A DNA stretch of 64,000 nt from contig JAEZIB010000114.1 of assembly GCA_023416275.1 (NCBI GenBank), positions 1 to 64,000 on the forward strand. Reading direction: 5' to 3'. The DNA is from Bacillota bacterium. GTDB taxonomy: Bacteria > Bacillota > Clostridia > Acetivibrionales > DSM-1351. Positions 37,880 to 46,994 of this stretch are shown here, piece after piece. Made by a program: the position numbers and the translations under genes. Each line of letters starts with the position of its first letter. Position 1 is the stretch's first letter. A model generated the notes under the pieces. That model saw only the letters and a program-made list of their open reading frames with translations, was not told the origin of the DNA and made no database searches.

Positions 37880-39151
37880 CTATATTATATTCAATTTTTG
37901 TTTAAAATCATCTATGTAGTCAGCCGCTTTTTTACATCCTCCTGCGCCTTGCAGTTCAGACTTTAGCGTGTCTACGCTTTTTTTATACTTTGAATTATTA
38001 ATTATTTGTTCAAGAGAATACTTTAGTTCATCACAACAAAACGGTCTATTTTTAAGCCAAATGCCAGCTCCAAACTTTTCAAGCTGTTGAGCTGCTATAT
38101 ATTGGTCTGTGGCTTCGGGATAAAATATCATTGGTACACCATTGGAAATAGCCTCTCTTACACCAGTTATACCTCCATGGGTAATAAATACACTTGCATC
38201 CTTTAAGACCTGTTTTTGATTTACAAAATTAAATAGCTTTATATTTGAGGGTAAATTATTAAATTGACTTTCATCTGTGAAACTGCCTGTAGAAATAATG
38301 GCATTACAATTCATATTGCCTAAAACGGATATACTTTTATTGAATATATCAATTGCCTCTTTTCCATGAATTGTTCCTCTACTCATAAATACAAGAGGAA
38401 TCTCATCCTTCTTTGCTGTAGTCCCCTCTGTACTTATAGAATTATTACCATTTAATCCTACAAAAGCAAATTTATCACTGATATTATCTATGCAAGGCTG
38501 CATGTCCTTTACTAAATAAACTATGTTTAGATATTCTGAATAGAAATATCCTGATAAATTAAAATTTTTGATTCCCAATTTTCTCTGAAGCCTTTTATTA
38601 TTTAAATTCAAGCAGTTGATAGCTTGATTTTTGTCAGCAGCTGTAATGGTATCAATACATTTTGTTTTCATTAAGTATGCAATAAAATACTCAATACTAG
38701 CATTAAAAACCTCTTCTGTCATTACAAATGAGCTTTCACAGCAAACTGAGGGTATATTTAATTTCTGTGCAAAAAGCATACCCCACATAGCAAATGAATC
38801 ATACATGAAGTAGTCAATGCCTATATCAATAATTTCTTTATAATGCTTCAAATATATTTCTTTTCCTAGCTTAAATACCGCTTCAACACTCTCAAAGCAT
38901 TTGGCCATAACAGCAGGAATATTCTCATCTATTTCTTCAGTATGGGATGGAATATCCTTTTTAAAGAAAAAAGCCTCCACATCAACTTTATACTCACCAA
39001 ATTGTGCTCCAGTAGCTTCAATAACTTCCCTATATGCTATTGATGAGTAACATATTATTTGCTCTCCTCTTTTTACCAGCTCTTCCAATAATCCAATATT
39101 TGGATTTATATGACCATGATGAGGAAGAGTAAAAAAAACAACCTTTGCCAT
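37880..39151 (-). CDS. GT1-type (macrolide) glycosyltransferase
   Basis: A 423-residue GT-B fold enzyme of the MGT/UGT group. The N-terminal FFTLPHHGHINPNIGLLEEL is typical. The C-terminal donor motif reads ITHGGITGVREAISNGVP followed by YPEATDQYIAAQQLEKFGAG. Bacterial members glycosylate macrolides and other natural products, for maturation or self-protection. The ATG at 39151 (MAKVVFF) follows GGAGG. A degraded family A repeat lies immediately upstream (from 39169), which may have separated it from the rSAM genes. It works with the adjacent nucleotidyltransferase by inference. Confidence 0.9.
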   Translation of the reverse strand: MAKVVFFTLPHHGHINPNIGLLEELVKRGEQIICYSSIAYREVIEATGAQFGEYKVDVEAFFFKKDIPSHTEEIDENIPAVMAKCFESVEAVFKLGKEIYLKHYKEIIDIGIDYFMYDSFAMWGMLFAQKLNIPSVCCESSFVMTEEVFNASIEYFIAYLMKTKCIDTITAADKNQAINCLNLNNKRLQRKLGIKNFNLSGYFYSEYLNIVYLVKDMQPCIDNISDKFAFVGLNGNNSISTEGTTAKKDEIPLVFMSRGTIHGKEAIDIFNKSISVLGNMNCNAIISTGSFTDESQFNNLPSNIKLFNFVNQKQVLKDASVFITHGGITGVREAISNGVPMIFYPEATDQYIAAQQLEKFGAGIWLKNRPFCCDELKYSLEQIINNSKYKKSVDTLKSELQGAGGCKKAADYIDDFKQKLNII

Positions 39152-39168
39152 ATAAGCCTCCAATTATT

Positions 39169-39310
39169 ACTCAAACTTCGCAGAATCAAATAATATATCC
39201 TTGTAACCCTAATAGCGTTTAAAAATGTTGGTATATTTATCCAACATTCCATTGATAATGATTGAACATCTCTAATTCTTATCCAGGAAAGTTGAATATA
39301 TTTATTTGAT
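39169..39310. repeat. Repeat family A remnant upstream of the glycosyltransferase
   Basis: It begins with an intact left end ACTCAAACTTCGCA (39169-39182) and continues with degraded interior sequence (CCATTGATAATGATTGAACATC). The right end is not clear. It occupies the whole gap inside the biosynthetic gene string. Confidence 0.5.
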
Positions 39311-39316
39311 CGAAGC

Positions 39317-39547
39317 TTAATCTGCCTTATAGCACATTAGCTTTTCAAGCTCTCCGGTTATACTGTCCTTATTAATGACTTCACCATCTGCAATAATACT
39401 GGAAATCTCATCAAAAGGGCACCATATCTTCATTTGATATTTAGGATTAGTCCTTAACAGCAAGCCTTTACCTTCAAATAAATTGTTTTCCACAATTTTT
39501 CCTGCAAAACTCAAATTAGATGTAGTTCTAAGAATTATTCTTTCCAT
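39317..39547 (-). CDS. Small paralogous protein 2 (KIWCP motif)
   Basis: A 76-residue protein, starting MERIILRTTSNLSFAG by alignment with its paralog at 40939-41178. Shared pattern: a LSFAGK segment, a GxxLxxxPK region, KIWCPFDEI with an invariant Cys, then a DGEVI turn and an acidic helical tail. I do not recognise a family. It has no signal peptide or membrane helix and probably folds as a small beta domain. Each of the two copies follows a B12-type radical SAM gene, so an accessory, chaperone or peptide-recognition role is plausible; a peptide substrate role is also open. No convincing ribosome site precedes this ATG; an upstream ATG in the same frame exists at 39586. Confidence 0.65.
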   Translation of the reverse strand: MERIILRTTSNLSFAGKIVENNLFEGKGLLLRTNPKYQMKIWCPFDEISSIIADGEVINKDSITGELEKLMCYKAD

Positions 39548-39593
39548 TTCTATTTTCCAACCCTTCTTTTTAATTTTTTTAGGCATATAGCAA

Positions 39594-40946
39594 TTATTTA
39601 AGTAATGTATTTGATTTTATGGACTCTTCCAATCCAAAACTATACTTATTTAAATAAGGTAAAACTCTATAGTAGTATTCAAACTGATCCTGTATAGAGA
39701 AATTATCAGTTTCGATGATAGGCTTATAGCAAGCAAAATCTGCGTATTTATTTGAAACAGGTCTCATACCTAACTTTTCCATGTGTGTATACTGCCAAGT
39801 ACCTGGGTAAGGAGTATTAAAATTTATGCTGACATCTGCACAGTACTGTTCAGCCATTCTTCTTACAAACTCAATTGTATCATTCATATATTCCAAAGTA
39901 TCGCAATAGTGTCCTAGCATTATATATATACATACTAGTAAGCCTGCTTCATGGGCAAGCTTTATTGCATATTCCGCTTGAGTTAGTGTTATATTTTTAT
40001 GTATTTTCTCCAGTACATAGTCATTGCCGCTTTCGATTCCATAGTGAATTGCAACACAGCCACCCTTTGACATACTTTGTAGCATATCCTTTGAAATCAC
40101 ATCAACTCTAGATTCACATCTCCATAGAATTTTTAAGTTATACATTAAGTTTAATTTCGAAAATAATTCTACTCTTTCTCTAAGTACAGTAAAGGTGTCA
40201 TCTATAAAATATACAAGCTTAAACTTTTCTTTTAATACATATTTAATATTAATTATTTCTAAAAACACGTTGTTAATATCCCTAGTTCTGTATCTGGCAC
40301 CTGCCAAAACGGGACATGCACAGTATATACAATTGTTTGGGCATCCTCTACTTGTAATAACATAGACCATCTTTTCAAACTTTTCAACGCCAACCAGTTC
40401 ACGTTTAATTATTGGCAATAAATCCAAGTCCTCTATTGGTTTACGAAGATTGTTTTTATATATACCATCTTTCCTCCGGTACATAAGACCTGGTATATCA
40501 TCATATTTTATTGTTCCTTCATTTGACCTAATTGCCTCACATACTTCTAGAAATGTTGACTCTCCTTCTTTTATTGAGATAAAATCAACAAATTTATTTT
40601 TTATTATATATTCAGGCTGAATTGTTGCATGGGGACCACCAAACAAGATTTTGATATCCTTAAAAGCATGTTTAATATTTTTTGCTAATAAAAGAGCCTT
40701 GTCCACGTTAATGGTAAAAGCACAAAAGCCTATAATAATTGGTTTCTGTTCCTCAATAATTTTCTTTATTTGCATGAAGGTCAAATTATCATAGCGCAAA
40801 TCAATCACCGTAGGCTTATATCCATGTAGCTCTAAATGAGTAGCTATATATAAGAGCCCAAAAGGCGGATTATACTCAATCTGTTCACTGGCCTTTGCTT
40901 CTTTATCTTCATATCCGGTCAAATTGATAAGAATGATATTATCCAT
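39594..40946 (-). CDS. B12-binding domain radical SAM enzyme C
   Basis: A 450-residue protein. The N-terminal cobalamin-binding-type Rossmann domain (about 20-140, GGPHATIQPEY) precedes a radical SAM barrel with the cluster motif CPNNCIYC (Cys202, 206, 209), YFIDDTFT, RCESRVDV and GIESGNDYVLEKI. The C-terminus has the FNTPYPGTWQYTHMEKLG block also present in the other two copies. Family members carry out methylations at unactivated carbon, ring contractions and cyclisations. The start overlaps the stop of small protein 1 by 8 bases. It is third in a row of three paralogs (roughly 35-45% alike by eye), suggesting stepwise modification of one scaffold. Confidence 0.9.
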   Translation of the reverse strand: MDNIILINLTGYEDKEAKASEQIEYNPPFGLLYIATHLELHGYKPTVIDLRYDNLTFMQIKKIIEEQKPIIIGFCAFTINVDKALLLAKNIKHAFKDIKILFGGPHATIQPEYIIKNKFVDFISIKEGESTFLEVCEAIRSNEGTIKYDDIPGLMYRRKDGIYKNNLRKPIEDLDLLPIIKRELVGVEKFEKMVYVITSRGCPNNCIYCACPVLAGARYRTRDINNVFLEIINIKYVLKEKFKLVYFIDDTFTVLRERVELFSKLNLMYNLKILWRCESRVDVISKDMLQSMSKGGCVAIHYGIESGNDYVLEKIHKNITLTQAEYAIKLAHEAGLLVCIYIMLGHYCDTLEYMNDTIEFVRRMAEQYCADVSINFNTPYPGTWQYTHMEKLGMRPVSNKYADFACYKPIIETDNFSIQDQFEYYYRVLPYLNKYSFGLEESIKSNTLLK

Positions 40947-41178
40947 ATTTTTCTACCATCTCTTCAAATATATTAAATATATCTACAATAGCTTCTCCTT
41001 CTACAACTCTGCCATCAGGCAAAATAATGCATTTAACCTCTTCTATAGGACACCAAATTTTGAACTCTGATTTAGGGCTAGGCTTTAATACAATTCCATT
41101 ATCAATAAACTTTCCATAACAGAACTCCCCAGCAAAACTTAAATCAGATATTGTCTTTAACACAGCTTTGTAATTCAT
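40939..41178 (-). CDS. Small paralogous protein 1 (KIWCP motif)
   Basis: A 79-residue protein with an excellent AAAGGAGG ribosome site before ATG 41178 (MNYKAVLKT); the longer frame contains that site. Pattern: ISDLSFAGEF, GIVLKPSPKSEFKIWCPIEEV and LPDGRVVEGEAI, clearly homologous to the 76-residue protein at 39317-39547. The single Cys in KIWCP is conserved in both. No known domain is recognised. It lies between radical SAM genes B and C and overlaps C, so coordinated translation with C is likely. It may act as a partner or substrate-binding protein for these enzymes. Confidence 0.75.
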   Translation of the reverse strand: MNYKAVLKTISDLSFAGEFCYGKFIDNGIVLKPSPKSEFKIWCPIEEVKCIILPDGRVVEGEAIVDIFNIFEEMVEKYG

Positions 41179-41249
41179 AGCTCCTCCTTTGAATATCTGT
41201 TTTTTACTAGTTTTCTTCAACTTAATCTACTATTTTTTATGTATAAACC

Positions 41250-42599
41250 TCATTGCTCTTTATTTGATAAGATATCTAATCCTTCTCTTGTATTTCTAAA
41301 TGTATATATATAATTCTCATAATAAATTCTTCTTTGATCCTCTAACGTAAAATTATCAGTCTCAACAACAGGATCTGTAAGTGTAAATTGCCAATTTTCA
41401 GTAACACCTATTCTAAGACCAATCTCTTCTCTGTGAGTATACTGCCATGTTCCAGGGAACGGAGTATTATATGAAAGAAATATTTCTATGCTCCTATCAT
41501 ATTTTTCATATAATTCTCTAATCATATCTATAGTTTCTTGCATAGTCTCATTTGTATCGCAGTAATGTCCAATCATGAAGCTTGTACATATAGTAATTCC
41601 GCTTCTATACGTCATATCTATAATCTCTCTTGCCTTTACTAAGTCTATATTTTTTCTAATTCCATCAAGTACCTTCTGACTTCCACTTTCAATACCATAT
41701 TGTATATTTATGCATCCTGTCTCTGCCATACGTTTAAGTATTTCTTGTGTCATTACATCAATTCTTGACTCACATCTCCATATAAATTGATAATTGTATT
41801 TCTTTATTAATTCAGTAAATCTTTCAACTCTTGATGCCATCGCTGTAAAGGTATCATCAATCATGTACATTTCATATTGTTCATTTTTTACTGATGAATT
41901 AATTAAAACTATCTCTAGATAAACATTATCAATATCTCTCGTCCTATAGCTGGCTCCAGATAAGGCAGTAGCAGCGCAATAAATACATTTAGCAGGACAG
42001 CCTCTGCTTGTATACATATTAATAATTCTCTTATTATAAACACCAAAGCCAAGATACTCTCTTTTAATCAAAGGCATTAAGTCTAAGTCACTAATGGGAG
42101 GTCTAACCTTGGATTTTATTAAGGTTTTGTCTACTCTATACATTATGCCGCCTATATCATCATATTTAATATTCCTTTGGTCTGATGAAATAGCCTCCAG
42201 CAACTCTACAAAAGTAGACTCGCCTTCTTTTATAACCACAAAATCAACATATCTGCTATTAAGGCAATATTTAGGCTCAAGACTTGCATGTGGCCCTCCA
42301 ACAGCGATTTTGACATTTGGAAACTTTGTTTTTATATACTTTGCAGATTTCAGCACTAAATCAATGTTTTCTGTATGAGCACAAATCCCAACAAGCAGCG
42401 GTTTTTCTTTCTCTATCCAATCCATAATTTTTGATATAGAATTCTGCCTTATTGTCATATCTATTACTGTTGTGTCATATCCGTTAAATTCAGCAAAAGA
42501 TGCTATTGATAATAAACCTAACGGTGCAAAGTAGTTAACCTTTTTATCATTATACTTTGAAACTTTAAATGAATGTGCAAGCAAAAGAAAATCACTCAT
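41250..42599 (-). CDS. B12-binding domain radical SAM enzyme B
   Basis: A 449-residue protein with the same architecture as its two neighbours. The cobalamin-type domain contains GGPHASLEPKY, the cluster motif is CPAKCIYC (Cys201, 205, 208), and MIDDTFTAM, RCESRIDVM, GIESGSQKVLDGI and YNTPFPGTWQYTHREEIG follow. The DxHxxG motif of classical B12 enzymes is not seen, which is common in this radical SAM class. The start ATG follows TTGAGG. The product is cytoplasmic. Which carbon is modified is unknown. Confidence 0.9.
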   Translation of the reverse strand: MSDFLLLAHSFKVSKYNDKKVNYFAPLGLLSIASFAEFNGYDTTVIDMTIRQNSISKIMDWIEKEKPLLVGICAHTENIDLVLKSAKYIKTKFPNVKIAVGGPHASLEPKYCLNSRYVDFVVIKEGESTFVELLEAISSDQRNIKYDDIGGIMYRVDKTLIKSKVRPPISDLDLMPLIKREYLGFGVYNKRIINMYTSRGCPAKCIYCAATALSGASYRTRDIDNVYLEIVLINSSVKNEQYEMYMIDDTFTAMASRVERFTELIKKYNYQFIWRCESRIDVMTQEILKRMAETGCINIQYGIESGSQKVLDGIRKNIDLVKAREIIDMTYRSGITICTSFMIGHYCDTNETMQETIDMIRELYEKYDRSIEIFLSYNTPFPGTWQYTHREEIGLRIGVTENWQFTLTDPVVETDNFTLEDQRRIYYENYIYTFRNTREGLDILSNKEQ

Positions 42600-42648
42600 G
42601 TACTTTACCTCAATTCCATTTATTTATAATTTTTTAAATCAAGTCCTA

Positions 42649-43977
42649 TTAAGCTTCAAATCCAAAATCATTACTCAAAATATATTGTGAAGCTCTCATA
42701 TATATATCAATTTGATCCATCGCTGTAAAATTAGATGTTTCTATACTTGGTGTCAGAACAGTGAATTCAGAATAACTGTTTAATATTATATTTATTCCTA
42801 GCTTATCCTTATTTGTATATTGCCATGTCCCAGGAAATGGAGTATTATATGTAATCATTGCATCCATTTTGTTTCTCTCATACATTTTTTTAATAAAATT
42901 CAATGTCATTTCCATTGTTTGTTTTGTATCGCAGTAATGCCCCAGCATAAAGTTCAAACACACATATACCCCGGTATCGCAGGAATCATTAATTACTTTC
43001 TCTGCCTCTGTAAGGTTTATATTTTTTCTTATAGTGTCCAGAACCTCTTGGCTGCCACTCTCAATACCATAAACAATGCCTATACATTCGTTAGCTGCCA
43101 TATTCTCTATTAGAGGAGCTGTCATAACATCTACTCGAGATTCACATCTCCATTTGAAACTCAAATTATACCTCTTCTTTAAATCAATGAACTCCGTAAC
43201 TCTCGAGGTTATTCCTGTGAATGTGTCATCAATGAAGTAGTATACCTTGTTATCATCCTTAAAAGTATTAAGTAATAACATTATTTCAAGTAATGTATTA
43301 CCAGTGTCTCTAACCCTGTATTTAGCACCAGATAATGCAGTTGCCGCACAATATATACAGTTGCCTGGACACCCTCTGCTTGTAATAATATTGATAAATT
43401 TACCGTAGGAGTTTATTTCTAAAAACTCTCTTTTTGCTATTGGCAACAAGTCTAAATCTGTTATTTCCTTTCTGTATTTGTTTTTAATTACTTCTCCAAC
43501 ATCCTTAAAAATAATACCTGGTATATCCTTATATTTAATTGTTTTCTGCTCTGATACAATTGCCTCCACCAGTTCTAGGAAAGTTGCTTCTCCCTCTTTT
43601 ATAATGACAAAGTCAACATATTTTGACTTTGTGCCATATTCTGGTTCAAGACTTGAATGTGGACCTCCAAATACTATTTTTATTTTTGGAAATTTGCTTT
43701 TAATTACTTTTGAAAAATTAATAGCAATATCAATATTTTCAGTAAAAGTTGATATCCCAACAATCACAGGCTTTTCCTCTGAAATAACCTTTAGTATGCT
43801 GTATATATTTGCGCTGCTTCTGCATAAATCTAAAATAATTGGCTTATACCCATTTAACTCTAATACTGAACCAATATATAAAAGCCCTAAAGGTGGATTA
43901 TAAGTCAATGACAAGGTTTCATTTGATTGTTTTCTAGCAGAAAAAACTGGTAAATTAAGTAATAATATCTTCTCCAT
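42649..43977 (-). CDS. B12-binding domain radical SAM enzyme A
   Basis: A protein of about 442 residues. The ATG at 43977 (MEKILLLNL) follows GGAGG; the frame open from 44022 overlaps the SDR gene and has no site. The cobalamin-type domain has GGPHSSLEPEY, the cluster motif is CPGNCIYC (Cys203, 207, 210 from this start), with YFIDDTFTGI, RCESRVDVM and GIESGSQEVLDTI. The closing YNTPFPGTWQYTNKDKLG block is shared with the other two. It is the first of three tandem copies and begins 23 bases after the SDR gene. Confidence 0.9.
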   Translation of the reverse strand: MEKILLLNLPVFSARKQSNETLSLTYNPPLGLLYIGSVLELNGYKPIILDLCRSSANIYSILKVISEEKPVIVGISTFTENIDIAINFSKVIKSKFPKIKIVFGGPHSSLEPEYGTKSKYVDFVIIKEGEATFLELVEAIVSEQKTIKYKDIPGIIFKDVGEVIKNKYRKEITDLDLLPIAKREFLEINSYGKFINIITSRGCPGNCIYCAATALSGAKYRVRDTGNTLLEIMLLLNTFKDDNKVYYFIDDTFTGITSRVTEFIDLKKRYNLSFKWRCESRVDVMTAPLIENMAANECIGIVYGIESGSQEVLDTIRKNINLTEAEKVINDSCDTGVYVCLNFMLGHYCDTKQTMEMTLNFIKKMYERNKMDAMITYNTPFPGTWQYTNKDKLGINIILNSYSEFTVLTPSIETSNFTAMDQIDIYMRASQYILSNDFGFEA

Positions 43978-43999
43978 CGCATCCTCCAATATTTTAATG

Positions 44000-44776
44000 C
44001 TATATGGCAGTATAACCACCATCTACAAGCAAATTATGGCCAGTAATCATGCTGGATAGTTCACTTGATAAAAACAGAACTGCATTTGCAACATCCAAAG
44101 GTGTAGCATAGCGTCTAAGGGGTATTTTATTCAGTGACTTTCTCATAAAATCATTACTATTTAATAATTCACCATTTACTTCAGTCAAAACATATGTAGG
44201 AGAGACTGCATTTACTCTGATCCCATATTTTGCCCATTCATAGGATAGTGCTTTTGTAAGATTTACTATGCCGGCTTTGCTTGAGCAATATGCCGCTCTT
44301 AATTCGTTGCCAACAACACCATGTTGAGAAGCAATACTTACAATAGCTCCGCTCCTATTTTTAATCATATTTTTTGCTACTCCCTGCGTTAAAAAAAATG
44401 TACCTTTAAGATTTATATCAAGAACCATATCCCACTCTTCCCTGTTAGTTGTAAGTGAAGGTGTTATAATGTTGATTCCTGAGTTATTAACAAGAATATC
44501 AATTTTGTCAAATTCTTTTATCGCCAGATTTACTACTCTATCAATATCTTCTTCATTTCTAATATCTAAAACAGTAGGTATAACTTTTACCCCAAAGGTG
44601 TTCTCTATCTTCTCAGAACTTTTTTTTAAGCCCTCAAATCTCTCTTCTATCTCTGTAACAATTATTGATGCCCCAGCATTTGCCAACAATTCGGCAATCT
44701 TAAAACCTATACCTCTTCCTGCACCAGTTACAATTGCTTTTTTATTATGTAAGCTTATTTCAACTTTGTTTGACAT
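44000..44776 (-). CDS. SDR family oxidoreductase
   Basis: A 258-residue classical short-chain dehydrogenase: TGAGRGIG cofactor loop, NNSGIN, and the catalytic Ser-Tyr-Lys set with YCSSKAGIVNLTKAL (Tyr and Lys four apart), then the C-terminal GHNLLVDGGYTAI typical of FabG-like enzymes. It interconverts an alcohol and a ketone with NAD(P)H. The ATG follows GGGAG. It is placed between the exporter and the radical SAM genes. It may make the keto group used by the aminotransferase of the cluster, which is inference. Confidence 0.9.
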   Translation of the reverse strand: MSNKVEISLHNKKAIVTGAGRGIGFKIAELLANAGASIIVTEIEERFEGLKKSSEKIENTFGVKVIPTVLDIRNEEDIDRVVNLAIKEFDKIDILVNNSGINIITPSLTTNREEWDMVLDINLKGTFFLTQGVAKNMIKNRSGAIVSIASQHGVVGNELRAAYCSSKAGIVNLTKALSYEWAKYGIRVNAVSPTYVLTEVNGELLNSNDFMRKSLNKIPLRRYATPLDVANAVLFLSSELSSMITGHNLLVDGGYTAI

Positions 44777-44822
44777 TGTTTTGTATCTCCCATTAAATAT
44801 TACTTAATACTGAAACTCCATA

Positions 44823-46052
44823 TTAGTCATCATTTTTTACAAGCAAAACAAGATCCTTGAGCTTCGGCATATTTCCATATAATAACACTCCAACCTTATA
44901 AACCCTAGCCGCTAACCATCCTAGAAAAGCTATCGAAATAACTAAAACACCGATAGATGTCAATATTTGATAAAAGGGTACATCTGTAGTTATAATTCGA
45001 GTAAACATTGTAATAGGAGCTGAAAAAGGCACTATAGAGAAAATCACTGCAATTCTTCCATCAGGATTTGTCATAGTATACATGGTTATCAAAAAGCATA
45101 TTAGTAGGAGCATAGCCAATGGCATTGTAACCACCGGAAGGTCTTCATTTTTGCTTATAATAGAGCCGAAGCCAGCATAAATTGTTGCATAAAAGAAATA
45201 ACCCAACAAAAAGAATATAACTAAGTAAAAAATTATCATTACATCTAACTTAGATATATCAAAAGTTAAGTCACCAAGGCTGGTATTTTTAGGTCTAAAT
45301 AATGTGTAAAACCCGCCTCCTGCAATTATATATACAATAAACTGTGTCAACCCTGCCAATCCCAGACCTATAGTTTTTCCAAATAGAAGCTCAGTTGGCT
45401 TTACAGAAGTAATTAATATTTCCATTACCCTATTGCTTTTTTCATAGCCTACTCCACCAGCTACAGTCGCACCATACATAAGAATACTCATAAACAATAT
45501 CATCATAAGCAAATATGATAATAAATATGTGTCTTCAAAGCTTTTGCTTAATTTCCTAACATTAAACACCATCTGACTGGAAAAAAGCTTTTGCTGTTCC
45601 TCACTGAGATGTAATTTATTTATTATGGAGTCATCCCGTCTTTTTTGCAAATAATCCTGTATTACATTAATAATTTCTCCATCATTTACCCTTTTTGTAA
45701 TAAACTCTGCCTCTGGTAAACCGTCCTTGTCACTTTTAATGCTTAATACTGCGTAGATTTCATCCTCTGTCACCTTATTAATCAGCGTATCTAGTTCTCC
45801 CTTGTTTGCTGATTTCCAAATATAACTTTGAGAAAATCTACTGTTAAGCTCTTTTACATCATTAGCCACAATACCTGTTTCATCAACTAAATAAATTTCA
45901 TCTTTATCACTGGCTGATATATTTGCAATTAATGAAGGTAGAAACATCATCCCGATAATAATAATGATAAATATGGCAGTAGTTATTATATAGGATTTTG
46001 ATGTTGTTTCAGATTTATAGGTATATTTTAATACTTTTATAAAACCACTCAC
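44823..46052 (-). CDS. ABC-2 type transporter permease (NatB-like)
   Basis: A protein of about 409 residues in the ABC2_membrane_3/NatB layout. One N-terminal membrane helix (YIITTAIFIIIIIGMMFLPS) is followed by an extracytoplasmic domain of about 150 residues and five to six C-terminal helices, including a GGVGYEKSNRVMEILITSVKP motif in the cytoplasmic loop. It pairs with the ATPase just upstream. The GTG at 46052 sits on the ATPase stop (TAATGTG), a coupled start; the ATG at 46085 lies within the ATPase. It probably exports the peptide product or gives self-protection. Confidence 0.86.
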   Translation of the reverse strand: MSGFIKVLKYTYKSETTSKSYIITTAIFIIIIIGMMFLPSLIANISASDKDEIYLVDETGIVANDVKELNSRFSQSYIWKSANKGELDTLINKVTEDEIYAVLSIKSDKDGLPEAEFITKRVNDGEIINVIQDYLQKRRDDSIINKLHLSEEQQKLFSSQMVFNVRKLSKSFEDTYLLSYLLMMILFMSILMYGATVAGGVGYEKSNRVMEILITSVKPTELLFGKTIGLGLAGLTQFIVYIIAGGGFYTLFRPKNTSLGDLTFDISKLDVMIIFYLVIFFLLGYFFYATIYAGFGSIISKNEDLPVVTMPLAMLLLICFLITMYTMTNPDGRIAVIFSIVPFSAPITMFTRIITTDVPFYQILTSIGVLVISIAFLGWLAARVYKVGVLLYGNMPKLKDLVLLVKNDD

Positions 46053-46053
46053 A

Positions 46054-46944
46054 TTAATCACCAGCCTTTTCAATAAAAATTTCATGCAGCGTCGCTTCTA
46101 ATAATTCGAATTTGAATATATTAACATTATTTGAAACCAGCTTTTGCAATAATTTTTGAGCTGCATTTTCGTCTTTAACTTTAGTGATATACTGATTTTC
46201 TAAAATATCTGATATTATTGCTCCGTCTTTTAATAAAATATCTTTTATATCACTATCAGTTTTTATAATAAGATTCTTTTTATTATAATCACTTTTTATT
46301 TTAGACAGCTTACCGTTTAAAATTGTTTTGCCTTCTTTAAGCAGTAACACATCCTCACAATATCTTTCAACAAAATCCATCATATGGCTGGATAAAATTA
46401 TACACTTCCCATTATTTTTAAGCTCGTAAATGACGTCCTTTAAAATCTCCATATTTACTGGATCAAGACCGCTGAAGGGTTCATCAAATAATACTATTTC
46501 AGGATTATGGATTATAGATATTATTAACTGTACCTTCTGCTGATTACCTTTTGACAAGGTTTCAACCTTTCTGTCGCAATACTCTGAAATATTGAATTTT
46601 TTTAGCCAACGTTGAACTTCGCTTTTTGCCTTTTCATTAGACAAGCCCTTTAAACTTGCAAAATAAATCAGCTGTTCAGACACCTTTTCCTTTAAATAAA
46701 TACCTCTCTCCTCAGGAAGATAGCCTATTTTATTATATTGCTGAGTAAGCTTTTTACCATTCCATTCAACTTCACCAGTATCTTTTTTAATTATGCCTGT
46801 AACCATTCTAAGTGTTGTTGTTTTGCCCGAACCATTTCTGCCAAGTAATCCAAACACTTTTCCTGCTTCACAGTTAAAAGATATATCCCTTACAACCTCT
46901 TTACCATTAAAACTCTTGCTAAGGTTCTTTACAACTAAACCCAC
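46054..46944 (-). CDS. ABC exporter ATPase
   Basis: A 296-residue single cassette: Walker A GLLGRNGSGKTTTLRM, Q-loop GYLPEERGIY, signature LSKGNQQKVQ, Walker B IVLFDEPFSGLDP and H-loop SSHMM. It has the C-terminal extension typical of NatA/drug-exporter ATPases. The start is GTG with AAGGAG eight bases upstream. With the downstream permease it forms a heteromeric ABC-2 exporter. YydI/YydJ-type pairs serve RiPP clusters with an M50 peptidase in the same order, a useful parallel for the arrangement here. Confidence 0.9.
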   Translation of the reverse strand: MGLVVKNLSKSFNGKEVVRDISFNCEAGKVFGLLGRNGSGKTTTLRMVTGIIKKDTGEVEWNGKKLTQQYNKIGYLPEERGIYLKEKVSEQLIYFASLKGLSNEKAKSEVQRWLKKFNISEYCDRKVETLSKGNQQKVQLIISIIHNPEIVLFDEPFSGLDPVNMEILKDVIYELKNNGKCIILSSHMMDFVERYCEDVLLLKEGKTILNGKLSKIKSDYNKKNLIIKTDSDIKDILLKDGAIISDILENQYITKVKDENAAQKLLQKLVSNNVNIFKFELLEATLHEIFIEKAGD

Positions 46945-46994
46945 ATAACCAACTCCTTAAGTATTGTGTTACCCATCTATAAGAAACGTCAAAA

